Shown one piece after another: positions 36,083-44,482 of a DNA stretch of 64,000 nucleotides (its first letter is position 1; each line of letters begins with the position of its first letter). The stretch is taken from contig NZ_QFRK01000006.1 in NCBI RefSeq assembly GCF_003143855.1, forward strand, positions 1 to 64,000. The letters run 5' to 3'. The translations under genes and the position numbers were made by a program. The stretch is from Streptomyces sp. NWU339 (GTDB lineage: Bacteria > Actinomycetota > Actinomycetes > Streptomycetales > Streptomycetaceae). Under the pieces are notes generated by a model. It saw only the letters and a program-made list of their open reading frames with translations. It ran no database searches and was not told where the DNA came from.

Positions 36083-37906
36083 CTACTTCGCGTAGATCGC
36101 CTCGATCTCGTGCGCGTAGTCCTTCGCCACCACATTCCGCTTCAGCTTCAACGACGGGGTCAAATGCCCCGACTCCTCCGTGAACTGAGCAGGCAGCACC
36201 CGGAACTTCCGCACCGACTCCGCCTTGGAGACCGCCGCGTTCCCGTCGTCGATCGCCGTCTGGATCGCGGCGATCAGATCGGGGTCCTCGCTCAGCGACG
36301 CCGCCGTGACCCCCTCCGGCTTGCCGTGCTCCGCCGCCCAGCGGACCAGGAACTCCTCGTCGACGGTGACCAGCGCGCCCACGAACGGCCGCCCGTCGCC
36401 GACCACCATGCACTCCGCGACCAGCGCGTGCGCGCGGATCCGGTCCTCGATCACGGCCGGCGCCACGTTCTTGCCGCCCGCGGTCACGAGGATCTCCTTC
36501 TTGCGCCCGGTGATGCTCAGGTACCCGTCCTCGTCGAGGGTGCCGATGTCGCCGGTGTGGAACCAGCCGTCGGCCAGCGCCTCCTCCGTCGCGCCCGGGT
36601 TGTTCCAGTACTCCTTGAACAGGTGCTCGCCGTGCAGCAGCACCTCGCCGTCGTCGGCTATGCGGACCACCGAGCCGGGCAGCGGCTGTCCGACCGTGCC
36701 GATCTTCGGCCGGTCCCAGGGGTTGAACGTGGTGGCCGCGCAGGACTCGGTGAGCCCGTACCCCTCCAGCACCGTGAAGCCGATGCCGCGGAAGAAGTGG
36801 CCGAGGCGCTCGCCCAGCGGCGCGCCGCCGGAGATGGCGGCCTCGCCGCGCCCGCCGAGCACCGCGCGCAGCTTGCCGTACACGAGCCGGTCGAAGACCT
36901 TGTGCTTGATCCGCAGACCGAGGGACGGGCCCGACGGCGTGTCCAGCGCCTTGCTGTACGCGATGGCGGTGTCCGCCGCCTGGTCGAAGATCCGGCCCTT
37001 GCCGTCGGCCTGCGCCTTGGCCCGCGCCGAGTTGTAGACCTTCTCGAAGACCCGCGGTACGCCCAGGATCAACGTCGGCCGGAACGCGGCCAGTTCGTCG
37101 GTGAGCTGCTTGATGTCCGGGACGCAGCCCAGCTTGATCGGCGCCATCATCGGCGCGATCTGCACCAGCCGGCCGAAGACGTGCGCGAGCGGGAGGAAGA
37201 GCAGGACCGAGCACTCGCCGGTGCGGAACAGCGGGCGCAGCCGCTCCACGATGTTGCCGCACTCGGCGAAGAAGCTGCGGTGGGTGAGCACGCAGCCCTT
37301 GGGGCGGCCGGTGGTGCCGGAGGTGTAGACGATGGTCGCCGGGTCGTCGGCCCTGGCGACGGAGCTGCGCTCCTCGACCGTCTCGTCGGTGACGTCCCGA
37401 CCGAGCCGTCCCAGCTCAGCGATCGCACCGCCGGCGAGTTCACCGCTCGCGATCGCGCCGTCGATCTGCCACACGTGTTTCAGCGCGGGCAGTCGGTCGC
37501 GCAGCGACTCCACCGCGGCCGCGTGGCCGTCGCTCTCCACCACACAGGCGGTGGCGCCGGAGTCGCTGAGGATCCAGGCCACCTGCTCCGGCGAACTGGT
37601 CTCGTACACCGGCACGGTGACCGCGCCGGCGCTCCAGATCGCGAAGTCCAGCAGGGTCCACTCGTAACGGGTGCGGGACATCAGCCCCACCCGGTCGCCG
37701 GGCCGGACGCCGGAGGCGATGAGCCCCTTGGCGGCAGCCCGCACCTCATCGAGGAAGGCGGTCGCCGTCACGTCCTGCCACGCGCCGTCGACCTTGCGGG
37801 CGATGACGGCGACGTCGGGGTGCTGCGCGGCGTTTCTGCGGACGATGTCGGTCAGATTGCCGTCCGCGGGGACCTCGTACAAAGCCGGAAGGCTGAACTC
37901 GCGCAA
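36083..37906 (-). CDS. long-chain fatty-acid-CoA ligase (FadD-like)
   Basis: Activates fatty acids to acyl-CoA through an acyl-adenylate. 607 residues, AMP-binding family: TIVYTSGTTGRPKGCVLTHRS (about 190-210), LEGYGLTESCA (about 364-374), WFHTGDIGTLDEDGYLSITGRKKEILVTAGGKNVAP (about 450-485). The start is TTG 37906 with GAGGAG five bases upstream; nothing in the frame before it looks conserved. It diverges from the phosphoesterase gene across 299 bp that hold only presumed promoters. Confidence 0.95.
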   Translation of the reverse strand: MREFSLPALYEVPADGNLTDIVRRNAAQHPDVAVIARKVDGAWQDVTATAFLDEVRAAAKGLIASGVRPGDRVGLMSRTRYEWTLLDFAIWSAGAVTVPVYETSSPEQVAWILSDSGATACVVESDGHAAAVESLRDRLPALKHVWQIDGAIASGELAGGAIAELGRLGRDVTDETVEERSSVARADDPATIVYTSGTTGRPKGCVLTHRSFFAECGNIVERLRPLFRTGECSVLLFLPLAHVFGRLVQIAPMMAPIKLGCVPDIKQLTDELAAFRPTLILGVPRVFEKVYNSARAKAQADGKGRIFDQAADTAIAYSKALDTPSGPSLGLRIKHKVFDRLVYGKLRAVLGGRGEAAISGGAPLGERLGHFFRGIGFTVLEGYGLTESCAATTFNPWDRPKIGTVGQPLPGSVVRIADDGEVLLHGEHLFKEYWNNPGATEEALADGWFHTGDIGTLDEDGYLSITGRKKEILVTAGGKNVAPAVIEDRIRAHALVAECMVVGDGRPFVGALVTVDEEFLVRWAAEHGKPEGVTAASLSEDPDLIAAIQTAIDDGNAAVSKAESVRKFRVLPAQFTEESGHLTPSLKLKRNVVAKDYAHEIEAIYAK

Positions 37907-38205
37907 GACTGCTGCTCCTCTTAGGGCGCCGGCGCCACGACGTTGTGCGCTGCGACGACGGTGCGGTCCAAGGCTCGGTCGGGTGCTCGAGAATTCAGCT
38001 GTTGAAAACCCGAGCACGAGTGGACTGCCCGGACGTTACCCGCCGGTATGGATGCTACGACAGGGGGTCCCGGCGAGATGTTCGCTGCGTCACACAGCTG
38101 GGTGCTCCATCGCGCACAATATTCCACTGCCTCCCCACCGAGCCAGTTACCGCAGGTCCGGCCACCACTGTTCACACGGGACGGACACGCCTACCCTCGA
38201 TCGTC

Positions 38206-39003
38206 ATGGCTTCCACACCAGACGGAGACCGGCGCACGCGCGTCCACGTGGTCAGCGACGTGCACGGCAACGCCCGTGACCTGGCCCGCGCCGGCCAGGG
38301 CGCGGACGCCCTGATCTGCCTGGGCGACCTGGTGCTCTTCCTCGACTACGCCGACCACTCCCGCGGCATCTTCCCCGACCTGTTCGGCGTGGAGAACGCC
38401 GACCGGATCGTGGAACTGCGCACCGCTCGCCGCTTCGAGGAGGCGCGCGCGTTCCAGTCCCGGCTGTGGGCGGGCATCGGCGAGGACCGCGCCGGGGCGA
38501 TCGAGAAGGCGGTGCGCAAGCAGTACGCCGAGATGTTCGCCGCCTTCCCCGCACCCACGTACGCCACCTACGGCAATGTCGACATACCGACCCTGTGGCA
38601 GGAGTACGCCGGCCCCGGCACCACCGTCCTCGACGGCGAACGGGTGGAAATCGGCGGCCGGATTTTCGGCTTCGTCGGCGGCGGACTGCGTACGCCCATG
38701 AGAACGCCGTACGAGATCAGCGACGAGGAGTACGCGGCGAAGATCGAGGCCGTCGGCGAGGTCGACGTGCTGTGCACGCACATCCCGCCGGAGGTCCCGG
38801 AGCTGGTGTACGACACCGTGGCGCGCCGCTTCGAGCGCGGCAGCCGGGCCCTGCTGGACGCCATCCACCGCACCAGGCCGCGGTACGCGCTGTTCGGGCA
38901 TGTGCACCAGCCGCTGGTCCGGCGCATGCGGATCGGGGCCACCGAGTGCGTGAACGTGGGGCACTTCGCGGCCGGCGGCCGGCCCTGGGCCCTCGAATGG
39001 TGA
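38206..39003 (+). CDS. calcineurin-like metallophosphoesterase
   Basis: 265 residues with the dinuclear-metal motifs in order: VHVVSDVHGNARDL (D-x-H), LICLGDLVLF (GD), TYATYGNVDIP (GN[H/V]D variant, His replaced by Val), VLCTHIPPE (GxxH-like), and ALFGHVHQP (GHxH). The His-to-Val change in the third motif is unusual but known in this subgroup. ATG 38206 lacks a ribosome-binding site; TACCCT is eight bases upstream. First of a run of four genes leading to glkA. Confidence 0.9.
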   Translation: MASTPDGDRRTRVHVVSDVHGNARDLARAGQGADALICLGDLVLFLDYADHSRGIFPDLFGVENADRIVELRTARRFEEARAFQSRLWAGIGEDRAGAIEKAVRKQYAEMFAAFPAPTYATYGNVDIPTLWQEYAGPGTTVLDGERVEIGGRIFGFVGGGLRTPMRTPYEISDEEYAAKIEAVGEVDVLCTHIPPEVPELVYDTVARRFERGSRALLDAIHRTRPRYALFGHVHQPLVRRMRIGATECVNVGHFAAGGRPWALEW

Positions 39004-39141
39004 GGATGTCCCAGGTCGGACGAGTCGCGGTCGGATGAGTGGCGCCCGCCGGGTGCGCGATAGCCTTCCGCTGCACGGGCGTGCGCGTGGGCCGCGCACG
39101 GCGATCCGAACTACCGGCCCGCACCTGGAGGAGCCACGGCG

Positions 39142-39621
39142 ATGGCGGAACACACCAGCTCGAGCATCACGATCGAGGCGGCACCGGCCGATGTCATGGG
39201 GGTGATCGCCGACTTCGCCCGCTATCCGGACTGGACCGGCGAGGTGAAGGAGGCCGAGGTCCTCACGTCCGACGACCGGGGCCGGGCCGAGCAGGTGCGC
39301 CTCGTCATGGACGCCGGAGCGATCAAGGACGACCAGACCCTCGCGTACACCTGGACCGGTGAGCACGAGGTCTCCTGGACGCTGGTGAAGTCCCAGATGC
39401 TGCGCTCCCTGGACGGCTCCTACCTCCTGACGCCGACCGGCGCGGGCACCACCGAGGTCACCTACCGGCTCACCGTCGACGTCAAGATCCCGATGCTCGG
39501 CATGATCAAGCGCAAGGCCGAGAAGGTCATCATCGACCGGGCCCTGGCGGGACTGAAGAAGCGGGTGGAGTCGGGTGAGGAGCCGGCCGCCGGGTCCGGC
39601 GGGAAGCCGACGGCGGAGTAG
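39142..39621 (+). CDS. SRPBCC (polyketide cyclase-like) family protein
   Basis: 159 residues, START-like fold: SSITIEAAPADVMGVIADFARYPDWTGEVKEAEVL (about 6-40), then beta strands through TEVTYRLTVDVKIPMLGMIKRKAEKVIIDRALAGLKKRVE. This is the pattern of small lipid-binding proteins of actinobacteria. GGAGGAG precedes the ATG. Confidence 0.9.
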   Translation: MAEHTSSSITIEAAPADVMGVIADFARYPDWTGEVKEAEVLTSDDRGRAEQVRLVMDAGAIKDDQTLAYTWTGEHEVSWTLVKSQMLRSLDGSYLLTPTGAGTTEVTYRLTVDVKIPMLGMIKRKAEKVIIDRALAGLKKRVESGEEPAAGSGGKPTAE

Positions 39622-39678
39622 CACCGGCCGGGAGGGAACGGCGTCGGCCGGGCACGGGCCCGGGTACCGTTCACCCTC

Positions 39679-40899
39679 ATGCGTACCCTCCTGATCACGG
39701 GCCCCGGCGGCAACGGACGTACCACCGTCGCGGCGGCCACCGCGCTCGCCGCAGCCCGTGGGGGCACCCGCGTCCTGGTGCTGGGCACCGACCGGGTGGA
39801 CACGCTGGGCGCCGTCCTGGGGACACCCGTGGGCGCCGAGCCCGTCGAGGTCGAGCAGGGGCTCACCGCCCGGCGGGTCGACGCCGACGCGGACTTCCGC
39901 GCCGACCTGGCCGCCCTGCAGGACCGGGCCGCCACGGCGCTCGACCTGCTCGGCGCGTCCCGGCTCGACCCCGAGGAGCTCGGCCCGCTGCCCGGCGCCG
40001 AGGAGCTCTCCGTGCTGCGCGCCCTGCGGGACGCGGCGCTGTCCCAGGCGTACGACCTGCTCGTCGTCGATCTCCCGCCCACCCCGCAGTCCCTCGCCCT
40101 CCTCGCCCTCCCCGAGGAGCTCCGCCGCTGCCTGCGCCGCCTGCTCCCGCCGGAACGCCAGGCCGCCCGCGCCCTGCGCCCCGTGCTCGGCCGCCTCGCC
40201 GGGGTCCCGATGCCCGCGGAGTGGCTGTACGAGACGGCCGCCCGCTGGGACACCGAACTGGCAGCGGTCGAGGCCGTCCTCGCCGACCGGGACACCGCCG
40301 TACGGCTGGTCGCCGAACCCGGACCGGCCGGTGCCGACGCGGTACGCGCCGCGGGCCTGGGCCTCGCCCTGCGCGGACTGCGCACCGACGTGCTGGTCGC
40401 CGGGCGCCTCCTGCCCGAGGACGTCGAGGACGGCCGGCTCGTCGCCCTGGTCGCCCAGCAGCGCAAGACCCTGGACGAGTGGCGCGGGACGTACGACGTC
40501 CACCCGGTCGCCCACCTGGGACGCGACCCGCGGGGCCCGGACGACCTCGCCGCGCTCGCCGTGCCCGGCGTGCCGGCCGTCGAGGGGACACAGGCCTGGG
40601 TCGAGTGGCCCGTCACCGGTCTTCCCCACTCCTGGCTCTCCTCGAGCGGGGAGCCCCCCGCCCCCGCCGCCGACGACGGCGTACTGGTCTGGCACATCCC
40701 CCTGCCCGGCGCCCGGCGCGAGGAACTGGACCTGATCCGGCGCGGCGACGAACTCACCGTCACCGCCGGGCCGTTCCGGCGGACCGTCCCGCTGCCCTCC
40801 GCGCTGCGCCGCTGCACCGTGGACGGCGCGGCCCTGCGCGAGGGCGAGCTGCGCATCCGGTTCCGGCCGGATCCGCGGCTGTGGCCGCGCACCCCGTGA
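39679..40899 (+). CDS. ArsA-like ATPase with altered P-loop
   Basis: 406 residues in the ArsA/GET3 family by overall layout: an N-terminal P-loop-like segment, YDLLVVDLPPTPQSLALLALPEELRRCL (switch/Walker B region, about 127-154), LPPERQAARALRPVLGRLAG, VAEPGPAGADAVRAAGLGLALRGL, and a C-terminal beta-rich ArsA_HSP20-like domain. The P-loop reads GPGGNGRTT, where the deviant Walker A would be GKGGxGKTT, so both signature lysines are absent. TACCGT lies eight bases before the ATG. Confidence 0.85.
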   Translation: MRTLLITGPGGNGRTTVAAATALAAARGGTRVLVLGTDRVDTLGAVLGTPVGAEPVEVEQGLTARRVDADADFRADLAALQDRAATALDLLGASRLDPEELGPLPGAEELSVLRALRDAALSQAYDLLVVDLPPTPQSLALLALPEELRRCLRRLLPPERQAARALRPVLGRLAGVPMPAEWLYETAARWDTELAAVEAVLADRDTAVRLVAEPGPAGADAVRAAGLGLALRGLRTDVLVAGRLLPEDVEDGRLVALVAQQRKTLDEWRGTYDVHPVAHLGRDPRGPDDLAALAVPGVPAVEGTQAWVEWPVTGLPHSWLSSSGEPPAPAADDGVLVWHIPLPGARREELDLIRRGDELTVTAGPFRRTVPLPSALRRCTVDGAALREGELRIRFRPDPRLWPRTP

Positions 40900-40956
40900 A
40901 GCCGGAGCGGCCGTTCGGGTAACGTCGGAAGGGCCCACCGTAGTCAGGAGTCCGTC

Positions 40957-41538
40957 ATGAGCGATCAGCTCCCCCCGCCCGACGCCGCCGGGGACGACCC
41001 CGTGGACGACGCGCGCGCCGTGGAGGACGACGTGCGCGCCGTGGACGAGACGCGCACCGCCTTCGACGCGGACGCCTGGGCGACGGCGTGCGCCGAGGAC
41101 CTCGAGGCGGAGAAGGCCCGCCGCCGCGACCGGTACGGACCGCCGCCCGGCTCGGCGGCCGAGGAACTGCGCAAGCTCGTCGACGCGGTCGCCGAGAAGT
41201 TCGACCAGCTCACCGGAGGCCTCCAGGCCCCCCTGTTCGGCGCGGCCGCCGGACCGTCCGCGCAGCAGGTGGTGCGCCAGGTCGTCCAGCAGGCCAGGGC
41301 GGTCGTGGAACCGGTCGTCGAACGCAACCCGGACGTCTTCGACCACCTCGCCGCCGCGGGCAACGAACTGCTCGCCGCCTACCGCTCCGCGGTCCAGGAC
41401 CAGGAACGCCGCTGGACGACCCGGGACACCCGCGCCTGGAACCCCGACGAGGCCCGGGACGAGGGCGGCAAGGGCGACCCGGGCCGGGACCGGGGCGACG
41501 AGCCGGGCACCGGCGGGGAACGCATCGACCTGGACTGA
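40957..41538 (+). CDS. conserved protein encoded upstream of glkA (SCO2127-like, DUF5304)
   Basis: 193 residues, acidic. Conserved core AWATACAEDLEAEKARRRDRYGPPPGSAAEELRKLVDAVAEKFDQL, then VVRQVVQQARAVVEPVVERNPDVFDHLAAAGNELLAAYRSAVQ; disordered ends. Soluble and helical with no known catalytic motif. The S. coelicolor gene in this place has been reported to influence glucose utilisation and catabolite repression with glkA; I infer the same relation here. GGAG upstream of the ATG. Confidence 0.87.
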   Translation: MSDQLPPPDAAGDDPVDDARAVEDDVRAVDETRTAFDADAWATACAEDLEAEKARRRDRYGPPPGSAAEELRKLVDAVAEKFDQLTGGLQAPLFGAAAGPSAQQVVRQVVQQARAVVEPVVERNPDVFDHLAAAGNELLAAYRSAVQDQERRWTTRDTRAWNPDEARDEGGKGDPGRDRGDEPGTGGERIDLD

Positions 41539-41547
41539 GAGCGCCTA

Positions 41548-41711
41548 AGAGCTCCGAACGAAATGGGAGTCCGATCAGCTCGCGGCGTCATGGGGGTCCC
41601 CCCGCTCGAGCGGAGCCGAGAGTGGGGGAGGAGCTACTAGGGCCTTCCGGCAACGCGGCGAGCGTGCGTGCCAGGCGCCGCGAGCCGGGCGCCCATTTCG
41701 TTCGAAGCTCT
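41548..41711. repeat. 164-bp nested inverted repeat before glkA
   Basis: Outer 20-bp arms AGAGCTCCGAACGAAATGGG (41548-41567) and its near-perfect complement (41692-41711, 19 of 20). Inner perfect arms GCTCGCGGCG (41578-41587) and CGCCGCGAGC (41676-41685). The interior holds the third 39-bp dispersed repeat. It follows the SCO2127-like gene and ends 94 bases before glkA. It could be a non-autonomous mobile element, a structured RNA or an unusual terminator. Confidence 0.75.
41591..41629 (+). repeat. 39-bp dispersed repeat, copy 3 (intergenic)
   Basis: Begins TGGGGGTCCCCCC and ends AGTGGGGGA; same length as the copies at 3005-3043 and 21767-21805. It sits inside the large inverted repeat before glkA. 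Confidence 0.75.
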
Positions 41712-41805
41712 AAGCCGGTGAGCGGTCCCGCCGGTGCCGGGAACCCGGTGGCAGGGCCTCGGGTACCGTGGGCGGTAGCGGGGCTCGACCGGAACTGAGG
41801 GATTC

Positions 41806-42759
41806 ATGGGACTCACCATCGGCGTCGACATCGGCGGCACCAAGATCGCGGCCGGCGTGGTCGACGAGGAAGGCAACATCCTCTCGGTCCACAAGGTGCC
41901 GACCCCGGGCACGCCCGACGGCATCGTGGACGCCATCGCCTCCGCGGTGGAGGGAGCACGCGCGGGTCACGAGATCGTCGGCGTGGGCATCGGTGCGGCC
42001 GGATACGTCAACCGCCAGCGCTCGACGGTGTACTTCGCCCCCAACATCTACTGGCGCAACGAGCCGCTCAAGGAGAAGGTCGAGGCCCGCACGGGTCTTC
42101 CCGTCGTCGTGGAGAACGACGCCAACGCCGCGGCCTGGGGCGAGTACAAGTTCGGTGCCGGCAAGGGCCACCGCAACGTCATCTGCATCACGCTCGGCAC
42201 CGGCCTGGGCGGCGGCGTCATCATCGGCAACAAGCTGCGCCGGGGCCACTTCGGTGTGGCCGCCGAGTTCGGGCACATCCGGATGGTGCCGGACGGCCTG
42301 CTGTGCGGCTGCGGCTCGCAGGGCTGCTGGGAGCAGTACGCCTCCGGCCGCGCCCTCGTCCGGTACGCCACCCAGCGCGCCAACGCGACCCCCGAGAACG
42401 CGGAGACGCTGCTCTCCCTGGGCGACGGCACCCCCGAGGGCATCGAGGGCAAGCACGTCTCCATGGCCGCCCGCCAGGGCGACCCGGTGGCCGTCGACTC
42501 CTACCGCGAGCTGGCCCGCTGGGTCGGCGCGGGCCTCGCGGACCTGGCCTCTCTCTTCGACCCGTCCGCGTTCATCGTCGGCGGCGGTCTCTCCGAGGAG
42601 GGCGAGCTGGTCCTCGACCCGATCCGCAAGTCCTACAAGCGCTGGCTGGTCGGCGGCAACTGGCGCCCGGTGGCCGAGGTCCGCGCCGCCGAACTCGGCA
42701 ACAAGGCCGGCCTGGTGGGCGCAGCCGACCTGGCCCGCCAGCCCGACCCCATCATGTGA
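41806..42759 (+). CDS. glkA: ROK-family glucokinase GlkA
   Basis: Phosphorylates glucose and in Streptomyces is central to carbon catabolite repression. 317 residues: ATP-binding GVDIGGTKIAAGVVD (about 6-20), ENDANAAAWGEYKFG, CITLGTGLGGGVI, EFGHIRM and the ROK zinc motif CGCGSQGCWEQYASG (about 166-180). GAGGGA precedes the ATG. The SCO2127-like gene upstream and the large inverted repeat between them may affect expression. Confidence 0.97.
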   Translation: MGLTIGVDIGGTKIAAGVVDEEGNILSVHKVPTPGTPDGIVDAIASAVEGARAGHEIVGVGIGAAGYVNRQRSTVYFAPNIYWRNEPLKEKVEARTGLPVVVENDANAAAWGEYKFGAGKGHRNVICITLGTGLGGGVIIGNKLRRGHFGVAAEFGHIRMVPDGLLCGCGSQGCWEQYASGRALVRYATQRANATPENAETLLSLGDGTPEGIEGKHVSMAARQGDPVAVDSYRELARWVGAGLADLASLFDPSAFIVGGGLSEEGELVLDPIRKSYKRWLVGGNWRPVAEVRAAELGNKAGLVGAADLARQPDPIM

Positions 42760-42778
42760 CACCTCCTCACCCACCCGA

Positions 42779-42819
42779 CGGCGCCCGCCCGTTCCCTCCG
42801 GGGAGCACGGCGGGCGCCG
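42779..42819. terminator. stem-loop between convergent glkA and glycosyltransferase genes
   Basis: Perfect 11-bp stem CGGCGCCCGCC (42779-42789) / GGCGGGCGCCG (42809-42819), loop 19 bases, 20 bases after the glkA stop. Confidence 0.75.
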
Positions 42820-42931
42820 CTGTCCCAGGGGCGCCCGATACGGAGACATCCGCACGCTTCCCCGCACCGGGCGGCCGGTGGGAGGGGGCACGGCTGCCGG
42901 CGTCCTGCCCCTCAGGAGGTCGCGGAGCGCG

Positions 42932-44074
42932 TCAGAGCAAGGTCTTCAGGGATTCGGCCAGGAGGTCCCAGCGCCATTTCTCCTCGACCCAGGCCCGGCC
43001 CCGCTCGCCCATCCTGCGGCGGAGTTCCTCGTCGGCGAGGAGGGTGATGATGCGGTCGGCGGACTCGGCGGGGGTGTCGCCCCGGACGACCCAGCCGGTC
43101 TCGCCGTCGAGGACCGCGTCGGGGGCGCCGCCCGAGTCACCGGCTACGACGGGCAGGCCGGTCGCGGAGGCCTCCAGGTAGACGATGCCGAGCCCCTCCA
43201 CGTCCAGTCCGCCGCGCCGGGTGCGGCAGGGCATCGCGAAGACGTCCCCGGCGCCGTAGTGGGCGGGCAGCTCGGACCAGGGCACGGCGCCGGTGAAGCG
43301 GACGGAGCCGGCCACCCCGGTGTCCTGGGCGAGCCGGCGCAGGTCCTTCTCGTAGGGCCCGCCGCCGACGATCAGCAGTACGGCGTCCGGCTCCGCGGCC
43401 AGGATCGCGGGCATGGCGCGGATCAGCGTGTCCTGCCCCTTGCGCGGCACCAGCCGGGAGACGCAGACGACCACCGGGCGGTCGGTCAGGCCGAGCCGGG
43501 CCCGGACCTCGTCGCCGCCGGAGCCGGGGTGGAAGGTCTTCTCGTCGACCCCGGGCGGAAGCCGCACCATCCGCGAGGCCGCGCCGGGCGTGAGCGCCCC
43601 CGCGATCCGCGAGCGCGTGTACTCGCCGAGGTAGGTGATCGTGTCCGTGGACTCGCCGATCCGGCGCAGCAGTTGCCGGGCGGCGGGGAGCTGGGCCCAG
43701 CCCGCCTCGTGGCCGTGGGTGGTGGCCACGATCCGCTCGGCGCCCGCCCGGCGCAGCGCCGGTGCCATCAGTCCGAGCGGCGCCGCCGCCCCGAACCACA
43801 CCGAGGTGCACCCGTGTTCGCGCAGCAGGGCGACGGCCTGCCGGGTCGCCTGCGGGGTCGGCAGCAGCATCGGCGTACGGGCGCGTACGACGGTGAAGGG
43901 CTGCTCGGCGTCGAAGGCGGCTGTAGCCTCGACGCCCTCCCGGGAACGCTTCCAGGTGGAGGCGTGGACGACGAGGCGCTCGGGGTCGAGCCGCAGCGCC
44001 ATGTTGTGCAGGAATGCCTGGATGCCACCGGGCCGGGGCGGGAAGTCGTTGGTCACGATCAGGGTCTTGTGCAT
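42932..44074 (-). CDS. GT4 glycosyltransferase, PimB-like mannosyltransferase
   Basis: 380 residues, GT-B fold: TNDFPPRPGGIQAFLHNMA (about 8-26), THGHEAGW, and the nucleotide-sugar domain VVVCVSRLVPRKGQDTLIRAMP, PCRTRRGGLDVEGLGIVYLEASATGLPVVAG (E-x7-E). This resembles the phosphatidylinositol mannosyltransferase PimB' group, so a role in PIM or related glycolipid synthesis is likely. ATG 44074 has TAGGGT (minus, 44088-44083) eight bases upstream and no ribosome-binding site. Confidence 0.9.
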   Translation of the reverse strand: MHKTLIVTNDFPPRPGGIQAFLHNMALRLDPERLVVHASTWKRSREGVEATAAFDAEQPFTVVRARTPMLLPTPQATRQAVALLREHGCTSVWFGAAAPLGLMAPALRRAGAERIVATTHGHEAGWAQLPAARQLLRRIGESTDTITYLGEYTRSRIAGALTPGAASRMVRLPPGVDEKTFHPGSGGDEVRARLGLTDRPVVVCVSRLVPRKGQDTLIRAMPAILAAEPDAVLLIVGGGPYEKDLRRLAQDTGVAGSVRFTGAVPWSELPAHYGAGDVFAMPCRTRRGGLDVEGLGIVYLEASATGLPVVAGDSGGAPDAVLDGETGWVVRGDTPAESADRIITLLADEELRRRMGERGRAWVEEKWRWDLLAESLKTLL

Positions 44075-44224
44075 CGTCGCCGACCCTACCGAACCGCCGG
44101 GACCGGGCACCGAACCGGCCGGGAGGGCTGATTCGGCGCCGGTTCCCGGCGGGCCGCTGTGGCACGCTCACCGGGGTCCGCGACATCATGGCCCCTCAGG
44201 ACCGCACACGGACGGGCAGGAATC

Positions 44225-44480
44225 ACTTGAACCCTCCCCCAGCTCAAGCGGGGGATTCCTGGCTCAGGAAGCCCCACAGGCCGGCGACCTGCAAGGTCCT
44301 GCTCCCTCAACACCAGCCGGGACGGAACCTGCCCGGTTTGTCGGGCGAAGCTCGGGTGTACCGTCCTGGCTCTCGATCGGCACGGTGTGCGCGCTTGGTT
44401 CTCGCACCGCACGGCAGGCACTCTACCCGGTCACATACCCCCACCCCGGCCTGAAGGCCTGGGCGTCCTCGAAGGAGATC
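44225..44480. mobile_element. relic of a hairpin-ended IS200/IS605-like element
   Basis: The 408-bp stretch 44075-44482 has no intact gene. One end has a hairpin CCCCC-AGCTCAAGC-GGGGG (about 44235-44253) followed by GATTCCTGGCTCAGG; the other has CCCCGGCCTGAAGGCCTGGG (44444-44463). Such hairpin-bearing ends (GGCCTGAAGGCC type) are typical of IS605/TnpB-related elements in Streptomyces. The interior retains a possible Cys-containing reading on the minus strand (ECLPCGARTKRAHRADREPG) but no transposase. The right end supplies or abuts the ribosome-binding site of the next gene. Confidence 0.5.
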
Positions 44481-44482
44481 AC

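Noticed and set aside
38191-41346. Minus-strand open frame of over 1,000 codons opposite the phosphoesterase to SCO2127-like genes
   Set aside because: Low-complexity shadow; all four plus-strand genes have clear families and sensible starts.
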